Notes: generated by a model not told the origin, from the sequence alone. A stretch of DNA of 64,000 nt from Anthopleura xanthogrammica (GCA_964019055.1 OZ025216.1:10867914-10931913); one strand, 5' to 3'. Positions 11,098-23,504 are shown, counted from the stretch's first letter. Made by a program: numbers and translations.

Positions 11098-13416
11098 CTA
11101 GGTAGCAAGATTATCACTTAATGCTCCATAGGATCTTGTCTTGTTTCTTCTTTGAACAGGAGTTGGCTCAAAATGTGGCTCCGAGAACCAGTAGCCAAAG
11201 CCATAGCCAATAACAAGGGCTAAAAATAGCCACACGTTGAATGTCATAGCAACAAGCATCAGTACATATCCATATACTATGTTGAGGGCGAAAAAGAATG
11301 TTTTTATCAAATTCTTTTTGAGGTCAAATCTGCAGAGATAAAAATTTAAGGATTATCATTTATAGAAAGTAGACAGATGTTAGATTAGATCTTTTTATGG
11401 CAGCCAATAATCTCAAATTCTATTGTTTTAGCAAGACATTATGGGATGCTAAGGCGGCAATTATTGGAAAATTTATAGTATGCACAGTTGTCAGAGTGTC
11501 TTTTTATCCACAGTATCCACTGAGAAGTACATCTAAAAACCGATTGAATTTGCTGGTAGTTGGAGCAATATTTGAAACACGAAAGCATAAAATTATTTGA
11601 GTAAGTAACTCCACCACTCTTTAATGGCATTATAAATATTTCTACATTTGCCCCCTCAGCATCCCATAATTCAAGATGGCTATGTGAGTGGTGTAGTCAG
11701 TTGTATTTCTAGTCATAGTTGATGGTAGTCAAGAAGATGCAGATAGTGAGGCAATAACAATATAATGAAACTGGTGCTGATACAGGGGCCGGTGTAGTGA
11801 GTTCTCAATCATAGGGGACAATGCACCATTTTCCTGCCACATATACAGGAATCTCTCATGAATTAAAGAAATTTTGGAGCTGAGATACAAACTCTTGGCA
11901 TGGCGGGTGCCCCCTCACTATGCCCTTGTGCTGATGATGACAATGGTGATGATGACAATAGTGATGATGATGATACAGGTAATGGTGAAGACAGTCATCA
12001 TCATCATCATCATCACCATCATCATGATCATGATCATGATCATGATCACCACCACCACCACCATCATCATCATCACCAACACCATCACCATCATCATCAC
12101 CATCATCACCATCATCATCACCACCACCACCATCATCATCATCACCAACACCATCATCATCACCATCATCACTATCATCATCACCACCACCACCATCATC
12201 ACCATCATCATCACCATCATCATAATCACCACCACCACCATCATCATCACCAACATCATCACCATCATCATAATCATCATCATCACCATCATTGCCAACA
12301 CCCACAGAATCATCATCCTTAGTCAACACTTAACCATCATCATTACCATCATCACCATCATTACCGCTACCATTATCATTTTAAACATTCAGGTAATGAT
12401 TGGCTTATTACCTTGGTAGATGAGACAGAGCACCATTTGTTGTGCAATCACCAATGAGAGCCTTGTCTTCCTCAGATGACTCATGGTTGCTATAGCGACT
12501 GTTCACATAAGCTTTTAGAATTTCAAAAATCACAGAAAGTACGAACACTATCACCACTGACAAAACCAAACCTGCAGAACAGCAATAAAATAATATTTGT
12601 AGTTCCTTAATAGAGAAATGTATTTTTGACAAAAGTGGATAGTATTTAGATTATTGGGAAGCATGGTTGGAGAGCAGGGAGAGCACTCGCCTCTCATTAA
12701 TGTGATCCGGGAATCAGCATTGTAATGAGTAGATTTGTTTGTTGAGAGATGATAACTAGCGGTAAGCTAGTGTGGGCTGCGTTGGTGTTTCTAATGAAAC
12801 AGTTGAGTTTTACTCCGCCAAAGGACTAGCGTCCGAAACGTCAGTAAGTGATCTCTCTTATTTTTTACGGTGTAAAATTTAAACTTTTATCACAAAAGAT
12901 TTGTTTGTTGGTTATCTCCTGTGTTTCGAGGGTTTTTCTCTGGGTTCTCTGGTTTTTCTCCCTCCCCAAAATCTAACTTCTAAATTCTAATTCGATTTAG
13001 AAGGGCCTGGATGAAAGTTATTCTGTGTAACTCTAGTAACCCTACCAAATTGCATATTTTTTCCCCAGTTTTGTTAATTCTTTATATTCTTCAGCAGTAG
13101 TCAATGTGAGAAGTTTTTTGAAAGAAAATGTACTCTGAGCAAGATACTCTGATCAGCAATGAAGGAAGTGGTATGTACATTTGATATATTTCATTGACCC
13201 AAAGAAGCTTCCATCTCTCAGCCAATCAAATCACTGGAAATCCATTGACGTCAAACAAGTTATAAGAAGAGGCATGAGAGGCATGTTGATTGGATAAGAT
13301 TATACGAGGGAGATTAATATTAATATTAATTTTATGTTACCTGCTACTGTTGTAATTTTCCATCCTTTAAAAAGAACGTAGACTCCTTCAAAATGAGTTG
13401 AGAAGTACATTTCCAT
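11098..13416 (-). CDS. CTR/SLC31-family copper transporter, copy B
   Basis: Three coding exons: 13341-13416 (ATG 13416-13414, in-frame TGA just upstream), 12412-12571 and 11098-11329 (TAG at 11098-11100). The total is 468 nt, 155 aa. Exon 1 encodes the classic CTR start MEMYF..., with VLFKGWK before TM1. Exon 2 encodes TM1 (GLVLSVVIVFVLSVIFE) and an acidic cytosolic loop (ESSEEDKALIGD). Exon 3 encodes TM2 with MLVAM (MxxxM) and TM3 with GYGFG (GxxxG). The protein lacks the Met-rich leader of copy C and ends ALSDNLAT with no HCH. Intron phases equal those of copy A. Intron 1 contains one arm (13122-13312) of a 191-bp inverted duplication whose other arm is the proximal upstream region of copy C. 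Intron 1 also holds a SINE with a nested insertion. Intron 2 holds a long CAT/CAC repeat. Confidence 0.92.
11935..12316. repeat. Trinucleotide CAT/CAC (ATG/GTG) repeat in intron 2 of CTR copy B
   Basis: About 380 bp of cat and cac units with few interruptions. All frames are open for long stretches (poly-His, poly-Asp, poly-Met/Ile), which explains several overlapping spurious ORFs. It lies wholly between exons 2 and 3. Confidence 0.9.
12660..13010 (+). mobile_element. tRNA-derived SINE, split by a later 152-bp insertion
   Basis: The head (12660-12730) resembles a degenerate tRNA promoter region (ggttggagagcagggagagc). The body resumes at 12897 with tttgttggttatctcctgtg, tcgagggtttttctc and ggtttttctccctcc, a block shared with 44935-45110 and 48880-49200. 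Between them, 12745-12896 is flanked by the 14-bp direct repeat agatttgtttgttg (12731-12744 and 12897-12910), showing a later insertion into the SINE. Confidence 0.7.
12745..12896. mobile_element. 152-bp element nested in a SINE, with 14-bp target-site duplication
   Basis: It is bounded by perfect copies of agatttgtttgttg. Inside are gctagtgtgggctgcgttgg and ggactagcgtccgaaacgtc. A 14-bp duplication suggests LINE-assisted retrotransposition rather than a cut-and-paste MITE. The family is not recognised. Confidence 0.65.
13122..13312. repeat. Left arm of a 191-bp inverted duplication (in CTR copy B intron 1)
   Basis: It is nearly identical in reverse complement to 14975-15165. Shared landmarks are the ends aagaaaatgtactctgagc and tatacgagggag, and an internal ttgacgtcaa (CRE-like) and tctcagccaatcaaatcac (inverted CCAAT). 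Both arms are 191 bp long, with only a few mismatches by eye. Confidence 0.9.
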
Positions 13417-15195
13417 TTTTCAGGCAAATTTTCTTAATTACTGTACAATAGTTAAGTTTCAAATCTGCAAGTCATAAAAGTAAGGCATTTGGTAATTGCG
13501 ACAACTATGTACAACAACAACAATTATTGTTATTAATAAATTAGGTTACAAATATTTAGAAAGCAATTTAGTTTTATTATACAAAAAAACTTGTCTTCAT
13601 TCTCTAAATCACTAATCATTGAGTACTGGAGCAAATCTCTAGAACCAGGGTTAAAAATGCCCTGACCAATACTTAAATACCCACTGAAAACCCTGGCTGT
13701 CTGAAAATTTCTACTAGTGAAATATTTAAATACACTACTGAGCTCAAAGATTTCTTTGATCTGCAAATATCGTCAAACCTGTGCATAAATGCTCGAACGA
13801 TATTGTCTAATCCCAAAAAAAACCTGAACGAACCAACGGAACAGATGACAAATATGTGCTTGCATGAATCCCGGGCTCATACTATTATTGTGCTTGACTC
13901 ATGAGATACAATCTAGACTTGTCAATCATTAACTTTCAAGTTGTCATGATTTAGAACTCCGAACCAATCAAAACTCATTCAAGTGAACTAGCATTTATTG
14001 AGGCCACTGACGCTACAATCCCAGCAGTCCTTCGTGGTCGTAAAATACTGTGAAATCGGGATTTCTCCTGGTATATATATATATATATATATATATATAC
14101 TTACATACATACGCCGGTACTCCAATACAGTATATGCCTCCTAGGGTTTCGGCCTCCAGGCAATAAATGTTATCAGGGGTCATCATCAATTAAAGAAAAC
14201 GTTTTCCAGTACCATTTTAAAAATAAATTATTGATCAAATAATACTTACCTTTACACAAGAGAATATATTATCATTGTTAATTTGGGAATGCAAAGGCTT
14301 CGACAAGTGTTAGCAAATTTTCACTAAAGTCTTCGTAAAATGTTTGTAAATTTAACTTATGAAGTACAGAGACATTAAGGAAGCCTTTCAAAGGTTATTT
14401 CATAAGGTATAATACCTTAAAATTCTGTAAAACGCATTTCCTGCCTTCGTAATTCTGACTGTCATATGACTATCTCTTGACTACGAGAACTACCAGGCGT
14501 TACTCGATACAACAGGGATCCCACATATAGAAAATTTTCACCAGGAACAGAGGGCCGGGTGAGCCGGGTTGAACAGAGGAGGAGTGAAGCCTATCCCAGA
14601 ATGCACCGCGAGATCAAATTTTCAAGATGGCACCAGGAAAAAACTTGAAAATTTCATGATTATCATAAATAAAGTTCTTTGTTTAAGAAGACAAACTGAA
14701 ATGAAATTTAGATACTCAACCATAAACATAATAGCTAGAAATGGAAATGAATAGTTCTACTAATGCCGATGCCAGAAAAGCTTTTGAAATAATAACCATT
14801 TTATTATGAATAGTTCTTTTTTTATTCTTTATTTTATATCACTATATCATAATTTTTTTAATTTTTATTTTAACAGTGTTCTAAAATGGATATTTAAAAT
14901 GGATATGTCTGTTCCTGTTCCAAAATGCTATTTATTCTGCAAATTTGTTTACTCGATTTACTCGATTGAGCACCCTCCCTCGTATAATCTCATCCAATCA
15001 ACATGTCTCTCATGCCTCTTCTAATAACTTGTTTGACGTCAATGGATTTCCAGTGATTTGATTGGCTGAGAGATGGAAGCTTCTTTGGGTCAATGAAATA
15101 TATCAAATGTACATACCACTTCCTTCATTGCTGATCAGAGTATCTTGCTCAGAGTACATTTTCTTGTTTTGAAATTATAAATCAAATCGTTCAAG
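13417..15195. promoter_or_regulatory. Divergent upstream region between CTR copies B and C
   Basis: 1779 bp separate the two start codons, which point away from each other, so both promoters and 5' UTRs must lie here. It contains a (TA)n run at about 14072-14098, a piece of repeat related to 'caagatggc' elements near 14600-14640, AT-rich sequence, and the right arm of the inverted duplication (14975-15165), ending 30 bp before the copy C ATG. That arm contains CCAAT-type and TGACGTCA-like sites. Promoter activity is inferred from position only. Confidence 0.6.
14975..15165. repeat. Right arm of the 191-bp inverted duplication (proximal upstream region of CTR copy C)
   Basis: It mirrors 13122-13312. 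It lies directly before the first coding exon of CTR copy C, so it probably includes part of that gene's promoter or 5' UTR. Confidence 0.9.
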
Positions 15196-18100
15196 ATGAT
15201 GTCCATGAATAACATGACGAAAAAGAACGACTCTATGGGGATGAATATGAATGGCATGGACGGAATGATGATGAAAGTAAGTGTACATTAAGCTTATGTG
15301 TACTCATCACAACCAGTCATAACATCTAAAGACTCATGTGATGTGATACCTTAAAAAAAAAAAAAAATAAGGCTTCATTGTTTTAGATTTTTGCCTTGAA
15401 CGTTTTAAAGACTTCTTACTTGAAATATGATTTTAGACGTGTATCATTTTGAGTTCATTTTTCGCGTCGCTTGTCGTATTTTGTTTGCTTTTTTTGCTTG
15501 GATATTTGCTAAGAATGCTTACTATGAGCTTACAGGATCTCTGTTGAGTAACATTATAAATTATTTAAAAAATACAATGTCGTTTTTGAAGCAATTCTTA
15601 ATAATTTAAAGACAGATCTATTCATTTTTCATTCACAGGTTTTGTAGTAAACTTAAGGTGAATTTAACTTTAATATAAAAATGATTTCTATTCATGTTCT
15701 TTAAGATTTAGATTTTAAAATGGGAGAATTTAATTCATCTATAACTTAAATGCATGACCAAACAACAAAATAAAGCATTATTTTATATCTAAAAATATTT
15801 TTTATACTGAGTAACAACTTTAAGATTTTTTTATGGATAACTGAACTCTGTTAAATGTCTTATTTATGATTTTACCATTGTCTTAGCATTTACCCCCTTA
15901 TTATATTACCACATAGCTTGAACCCTATTACCACTGTGTTAATGGTTGTTAACCAGTTTCTAAGGTCCCAGCAGATATCTTAGCAACAAATCTATGAATC
16001 AGACTATATCTACAATATTTATTCCTTTATCGTCAGTTTAAGTTTGTAAATCTTAACAATTCATTTCCCAATACAAATTCCATTTTGAAAAAAAGACCTT
16101 CCAAATTTTTTTCTGAAATAATTATCTTGTAACAATTTTTAAATGAATATATAGATTTTGAGAATCTGTTGAATTTCCAACAAATGGATAGTTATATTAA
16201 GTCTCATAGTCTGACCGAATTATCATCGCGAACTTGTATGGATACTCACTCTGCTTAAATCTCTACGAAAGTTAGAACTCATTTATAATTTTTATCTTTG
16301 TTAAAAGTCTCAGAATATCTTTTCTACCTTTCTATTTTCCCCATCCCACATATTTAATATTCACTTGTCTTTAATTTATCAATCTTTTCTTTTCATTGTT
16401 CTATCTTTTTGTGATTTTTTCAGTCCATTAAATATCTTAAAAATTAATGTCCTTTTGTTTAAGTTGTATTTTACATTTTTATTTTATTCAACTTCACACC
16501 TATTGTTTTAGTATACAGTTCAACATCTTTTCTTTTCACACAGTATGAAGAATGAACTCCTATAAATTTACTCAGCTGGACTAACAATCCTTTCAAAACC
16601 AATCCTTCCTAAATACACAATTTCAAGTCCTTTTACTTGTTGTTACACAAAGAAAAGAGTTTGAAACATTAAGGTTAAAATAGCCCATTAACAGCAATTC
16701 TGTCACTATAGCAACATCTCTTAGTCGTCCAAAAAAGCCATTGTAAAGTTTATATATAGCAACATACTTAAACTTGTTAATAATGTCGATAATTATTCTA
16801 TATACACGATGACTAGTATAAATTTTTATGTTAAATTTTAAGGACTGATGGCAAATTTGTACATTAAAGTTGAAAACATTTATATAGTTTTTAAAAATAT
16901 GTACAAGTACGTGCTATTTTAATTTGGTTTCTTTGACCTCCAATATGTCTAGACAATTTGATTTTTTTTACTTCCATTAATCTTGCGAAAATATCCAGAC
17001 AATAGGAAGTGCTCTGTTGACTATATTTTTTCTAATATTCACTTAATGCTTCTCATGTTAAAAAGTATAAGACAAGGAATTCAGATTATATTTTAACTTG
17101 AATGTGTTTGTATATGCAGATATTTTAAGGGTTTTGACTTTTTTTGCCATTTGTTTGTAAGTGGGACTCTTTCAACATAACCAGATGTTTTTGGTACTGT
17201 TTGTTTTGGTAATATATATCCGGATGGTGTTAATTTTCTTAACACTTAAAGATGTTTTTTAATATCTTTTATATTTTCCAGCTTTTGTGTAAAAAAAAGT
17301 TGTGAATTAAAAGAGCTTGTAACAAAGACTTCTCATTCAATCAATCATTTGTTGATTCATGCATAGATTCATATTTAACCCATCAGTTCATCAATCTATG
17401 CTTGACACCTACCTGTCTGTCTGTCCATCCAGCCACCTACCCACCCACCTACCTGTCCATCCTGCGTGACTCTGAATTAAGGTTTAAACCATTAGTACTT
17501 GTGCCGAGGATTTCCCCTTACCTACATATGTCTGAGGACCATTAAGCAGGGTTCATGCGCCTCATTGAAAACTCCTCAAATTTGCAATTCATTTTATTTT
17601 CATTTAATACTCTTAGAAAGGTCCTTGAATATTCATTATTGATATTATCATTTTGTTTCAGATGTACTTTCATGTAGGTGCCAAGGTAACAATCCTTTTT
17701 AAAGGATGGTCAGTGGACACAACTGGAGGTGGGTTTTTTACAAAGTACAGCAGTGTCTGTGATGGTTGGATGGTTTGGACAAAACATGTTGATTTTTGTA
17801 GAGGCAAACAATTGTGGTAATAAATACACTGGTTCTAATGATGATGTGAAGCTGATGGTGTCTACGGTATCTATGGACAATGATTGATGATGATGGGGAT
17901 GATGTCATGATCATGCATAGTGATGCTAATGATGGTAATGATTTTGATGATGATCAGGATGTTGTGACCATGGTGATGATGATGATGATGTGGTGAACAT
18001 CAGGTGATGGAGAGGGTGACTGAGATGATGATGATGTCGTGATGATGATGATTACAGGGTACCTAATGGAGATAATGATAACAATGATGACATGCCTGAA

Positions 18101-20869
18101 GGTGCTCATGGTGGTGATCCTGTGATGATGATGATGTGGTGAACATCAGGTGATGGTGATGTCATGATTACAGAGGGTACCTTATGGAGATTAATGATGA
18201 CAATTTATGACTGAAGGTGTTTATGGTGGTGATCCTATGATGCTGATGATGTGGTGAACATGGTGATTATGATGATGATGACAGAGGGTACCTTACAGAG
18301 ATAATTGTTGACCATCATGATGAGGATGACAGATATAGTAATTGCAATGATGACACATGTCTGATGATCATTTATCTTATATTTCTCAGGTCTTATTGGA
18401 TCGTGTATTGCTGTGTTCATTCTTGCTGCACTATATGAAGGTTTGAAAGTGTCCAGAGAATTACTGAAGCAGAGATATGGCTATGTTGTCAGTATTGATT
18501 TGGACAAAAATGTTTACCAACACAATGGAAGAGGGGGGTCAGTGACAGTGACAGAAACAAAAGCTGAAATTCCAAGGTAATTAACATAGCAGTATTTTAA
18601 AAGTTATAGTCCATTGGATAAGTTTGAAGAAGTGTAAGTGTATATATGTGGGTGTAGGATCGATCGATCGGCCAGAGGCAAAGGGGTAAGAGGGTTAGCC
18701 CTGTTTGTATTATCTCAAAAACAAAAGTTTTCTTTCACTACAGCATTTATTCCTTCAGACATCAAGTGTGAGTAGAGTGAATGTTTGATGTTGTGTTCTC
18801 TCTCTCACTTTCCATGAGGGTTTTTCTCCAGGTTCCAGGGACTTCATTAGAAGCCAGCAACTGGCGAACTCCACTGTCTACTTTCCATATCTGAGCCACC
18901 TACTTTTGCAATTGCACATCCTAATTGCACCTATTAATGTTTTTTCTTTCTTTTTTTTCTACCTAATTAAAATTCTCCCATTTTCCTCCCTCCACAAAAA
19001 CAAATGTGAGATGAGAGTCGTGTGCAGAGAATATTAAATGTCTGTATCAGCTGCAGGATGTAAAAAATCAATAAAATAAATAGACTACTAGGCTCAACTT
19101 ACTTTAATAATAACCAGGTGATCTCGCTTCTCTCAGGCTGAAGGAATTAGCCAATCAGCGGACATTTTGTTTGTAGCTCAATGTTTCCTAGTTCCAGGTT
19201 TTCGGCTCAATTTACAACAACTTTTGCTCGAAAATAAAGAAAACTAGACGCTCTTGGAGCGTTCACTGGGTTGCCTGTGCAAGAGCTCGCCCACTCGCCA
19301 ATCCTATATAATCTTTATTATTTCACACCAAAGTGTTCCTTTTGGGTTCAAAGTCCCCCTTTATTAAAAACATTTTAAATTCTAGTAAGGCATTAGTGTT
19401 GCGTTACTGACTTGTCAACGCGTATTAGATTTCTACTTGACCTACTAGAGTACCTTTCAAGACTAGCTGATGAAATGAACATATCTATTTCAGTATCGAA
19501 ACTGTTCACTGCAAAACAAACGTTTTATTAATGTAAATACTCTTAGCCAAAATGTGTTTAACTGGTAATTTGTTTTTCCCTCAGTTTAAGTTTTCTGTAT
19601 TTTCATAAATGGAAATATTCAACAAGGAGTCTTGGCAGTTCGCTTTCTTGTAGATCACTATCAGCTCGTCTGACTTCTACAAGTTCTTGGAGTCAGCTTT
19701 CATCAAAGCTTTGTTTGTCCCTCGTTTTGTAGTTTGTCTCAGTATGTTTTTTTGTATCTGAGATCTGGTAAGATCTAGTTTGATCATAGCTAGATAGTTT
19801 ATAGATTCTCTTAGTCTATTTTGACTAGTTTGTCTAGTTCTACGATTCTCATACCGTAGTTTGCTCATAGATTATCAAAGATAGCTCATAGATTCTCAGA
19901 CTTCTCTCTTTGAGTACGTGGACCAACCCGTTCTAAAATCGCTCAATAACATCTTTTAGTGTGGGTCTACCACGTACGGCATGTGTGTTTGTAAGTAGTT
20001 TAAGCGTAGCGTTAAAAAACCTAAAGACAATAGTACGCAACATGCCTACAGGCAAAATAGTACTTCATGAACCCTGAACGAATGAATTAATGGCGACACA
20101 ACACTAAAAACCATAAATACATCATCCTCGATGTCGTGTGGCAACTTCATTGGACATTGTTTACAAGTTCTCGACCAATCATGACATGTGAAATTATGGT
20201 CTACCTGACGCCCGAAAAACGGATCTCATTTTAAGACTGGTTTGCCACCATGGCAACCCAGTAATAAAACTCGTTGGAAAGATTCACCAAATACCTTTTA
20301 GAAAAAGCATATTTCGTCGTTGTTGGTGGAAAATATTTCATTTTGACAAGAGATAAAAGAAAACACTTGGAAATTTTCCCTGTGACAAACAATGCATTGC
20401 GCATCTAGATTCCAGATCACATGGAAGTCATGCCAAGGTTGAGGAGAGAAACTGGGTAAAGTTGGCAGTTCAGCTATAAGCACATTGTAGGGACTGTTTT
20501 AGGAGACAATTAATATTCGCCATCTTGGAAATACATCCCCTAAAACAGTCCCACAATGCACTGCAATGCCAACTCCACCCAGTTTTTTCTCCACCTCACA
20601 ACGGCAAATAACATTTTTTTTAAAGAATTTTTCTAAAGATGTGATATGCCATAATTTGGTCTTTCAGGTCAAAGTTGTGTGATTTTCACCATATAATCCA
20701 GAGTTTACTTCACATGGTCCAAGTCACCCTCAGTTACTTTCTGATGTTGATCTTCATGACATACAACGTCTGGCTGTGTATTGCTGTTGTGCTGGGTGCT
20801 GGCTGCGGATACTTTTTGTTTGGTTGGAAAATTACAAAAGTTGTGGATGTCAATGAACACTGTCATTAA
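15196..20869 (+). CDS. CTR1-like high-affinity copper transporter, copy C (Met-rich ectodomain, C-terminal HCH)
   Basis: Four coding exons: 15196-15276, 17662-17728, 18390-18576 and 20668-20869 (TAA). All have GT-AG borders and together give 537 nt, 178 aa. Exon 1 encodes a 27-aa leader with 11 Met in MxxM/MxM patterns ([15 protein letters not shown]), the Cu(I)-collecting ectodomain. Exon 2 encodes the canonical MYFHVG... VTILFKGW. Exon 3 encodes TM1 ([20 protein letters not shown]) and the cytosolic loop. Exon 4 encodes TM2 with MLIFM (MxxxM), TM3 with GAGCG (GxxxG) and the terminal HCH, which passes copper to chaperones in CTR1. This is the only one of the three local copies with every CTR1 hallmark, so it is the best candidate for plasma-membrane uptake. 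It has one more intron than A and B, separating the Met-rich leader. A candidate AATAAA lies at 21136-21141. The introns hold a GAT repeat and transposon pieces. Confidence 0.95.
17830..18350 (+). repeat. GAT-rich repeat with internal longer duplications, in CTR copy C intron 2
   Basis: Besides gatgat units, phrases such as gatgtggtgaacatcaggtg and acagagggtacctta recur two or three times, so the array grew by duplicating units of about 100 bp as well as triplets. It lies wholly within the intron between the MYFH exon and the TM1 exon. Confidence 0.75.
18790..18910 (+). mobile_element. SINE 3' fragment
   Basis: It shares tgagggtttttctccaggttc with the other SINE copies in the window. The tRNA-like head is not seen. 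It lies in CTR copy C intron 3. Confidence 0.45.
19258..20263. mobile_element. Element with cactgggttgcc terminal inverted repeats, in CTR copy C intron 3
   Basis: The left end reads ttcactgggttgcctgtgc and the right end reads tgccaccatggcaacccagt. The same ends as 5533-6364, which lies in the first intron of copy A. The interior differs and no transposase is seen, so the two may be separate family members or the pairing could be chance. Confidence 0.45.
20430..20605. repeat. Foldback element, 'gggactgttttagg' family (second copy)
   Basis: The arms contain gttgaggagagaaactgggt / acccagttttttctccacct and gggactgttttaggagac / catcccctaaaacagtccc. Homologous to 7742-7872. It ends about 60 bp before the last exon of CTR copy C. 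Confidence 0.75.
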
Positions 20870-22784
20870 TCATGTTACATTTCAGATGAGTTGTTTGAGA
20901 ATTTCTAAAATTGAGAAGATTTTTGACTTTTTCTCAATTTTTCTCAAATAGTGTGTCTATATTTCTAACTATTTATAGAAACTATACATCCTATTGTAGT
21001 TTTGTATTCAGCTATTTCAAAAAAAGTTGGTGAAGACTTTTTTGCACGAGCAATACGAAATTATGCAAATCAGGGAAAAGTCAGAACAATAAAGAATTTT
21101 CCCAAACTTTGTCTGCACATTTTTCCAGTGTGCACAATAAATTTCAAGCTTGGTAAGCAACATGCAACAAAACCTTCACCAACCTATTTTGAAAGAGCTG
21201 TATATTGAGACCAAGGTTTTAGATAATTGTTATACTTAGGCACCGTCAATAACATGTCCACTCATAGATATGATAGAAGTCTATTTTTCCAGTACCTGTA
21301 CCACAGGCATCCCATAGGTCAAACATGCATAACAAATGCATATTTGATCAAGTCAAATCAAATCAATTTTAAGGGGTTAGTTTTTCAAATAAAAAATATA
21401 ACTGTTAATATATTATTGTTCAAGCATGTATCCTATAGCTAGATCATAAAGAAAACATACTGCCTTAAAGAGAAGAGAAAATTGAGTTTGATAATTACGT
21501 GGAAAAAAAAAAGAGTTAACAATTAGTTTAATGCTTTTTAAGAAATTATTTTTAATTTTTCAATGTTGCAAAATATTACAAGAAATAAACCTTTGCCTTT
21601 TTAAAGGTGGATGCTCTGATGCAAATCCTAGAGAAACCAAAGAAACTATTCTTATATACCGATACTTAAATTGCAGGGGGGAAAATGTTAGTCAATTCTC
21701 TTTTTTACTGTTATTTTTTGCACATGAAAGAATAGAGTGATTTTAGTTCACCTGTGAAACAAAAACTACTCATTAAATATGAGTAATATAATCTAATCGA
21801 GTAATTATGTTAAACAATTATTGGATGAGGTTGAGCATGATATCATAAATTATAAAGACCAAGGCCATGTTATCTGTCGAAGCTGTAGGCCGAGGTGGCT
21901 AAAACAGCCTTGGTATTGATTATTTACGATATCATATGAAAACTGAATTCAATAATTGTTTTATTAGACATTTTACATACTAAGAATAAAGATTTAATTC
22001 TGCTCTTGAAAAAATAGCAAACATACATATTTCCATTTCAATTGTGACCTTGAGTGAATTCGAACTTGACAGATAAATCTATTATTTGTGTTATCTACAG
22101 ATAATAAATTTATCATGTTGAGTTCAAACTATATCAGGGATTGGCTGAGGGCTCTCGGCCAATCAGAAGTGAGATAGTGAGTAAAATGTATAATAATGTC
22201 AAAATTAGACCCAAAAGAAAACAATGAATAATATCTTCTTACCTCTATTAGTCTACCAGGGAGGTGGGAGGAGTGTCCTAACTATTTCACGGGTTAACGA
22301 AGTAAAACCATTCACTTCTGGTAAAACCACTCTATAAAAACACAAATCTATTGTTTTCCATCAAAGCAAAGTTCTTTTAATTACGAGCTTAAAACAACCA
22401 TGGCAATCAATGAAATAGGCTATCAAATATATACTAAGACAATATATATATATATGATGGGGTGGATGAGTGAGAACAGAGAACAGAGTTTCCAGATTTG
22501 AAAAGTCCCCACATTTCGTAAAAGTCAGTAAAAATGAAAATATATCTTTTCCCCTATTTTCTCACCCATCTCATTCATATATAAATACAGAATAAATACA
22601 TTAAACTAATAAGCAATAATTATAAGTGATAAAAACCTTATTTTTGAAAGAATATCACACATTAAGGGTATTTTTAAATAAAGTTGGCACGCTAACTTTT
22701 CGAAAGATTAATTACACGTCGAAAACATTCCTGTCTACCTTCCCTTCAGGGAAAAAATCATTTGATTTATCGCAAAGCAAGCTG

Positions 22785-22853
22785 TAGTCTCCCCCGCAGC
22801 CGTCTTTAGGGTCGTCACGCAACGCTAAAAACGGCTGCGGGGCCGGGGAGACT
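22785..22853. repeat. Short hairpin element
   Basis: tagtctcccccgcagccgt is matched by acggctgcggggccggggagacta in inverted orientation, 69 bp in all. GC-rich against an AT-rich background. Confidence 0.6.
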
Positions 22854-23504
22854 AAGCAAGCTGTGAATACCAGCGACACAAGCTTGCGCATGCGTGCTTC
22901 AACAATTGGTTCCGACTCCTTTAGGTATCGTTGCTATGTCCCACAAGCTTAAAAATTAGCTAGAATATCTCAGAATTTAAAAAGAACTCTGATTGCAGAA
23001 AACTGATTATAAATTGTTTCAATTGTTTACTGTCGTGTGAAAATAAAATAAGATTGCCTCGTATAATCCTTGTAGTACTCTTCAAAAACAGATACTGTGT
23101 AGTTGTTTCTGGGACAAGATTACTGGGAAAACTGCTGCAACAGTGATTGGTTCGCTATTGTCTGAGAACCATTAATTCAAGAGCGTTTCAGTAAGAAAAG
23201 GAATGTTCTGTTTCTCTGAATGTACAAAAAAAAAAAAAACTGACACGTTTCCCCCTTGTTTCGTCGACAGTTTTTTTGTTAACGAAGCATTCAACGTACC
23301 ATCGTTAAAATGCGGCGAGCCATCACTTTCTCATCCTCAGGCACTTGCTAATAGTGGTACTCTCGTATCGTCTTCTGAGCTGCATACCTTAATCGTCTAG
23401 CCATGGTGTTTGTAGCTGAGGCTTCTTTTCGATATTTCGTAGGGGCCTAGCGAGGTCTCGATCATTCTCTACCATTCGCCCGCAATATCCGGCACAAGAA
23501 TGAA

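Noticed and set aside
11874..12419. Long overlapping ORFs on both strands (His, Ile/Thr, Met/Val and Asp runs)
   Set aside because: They are translations of the CAT/CAC microsatellite inside intron 2 of CTR copy B.
12745..12896. Hammerhead ribozyme suggested by ccgaaacgtc
   Set aside because: The flanking bases do not supply the conserved CUGANGA core and three stems.
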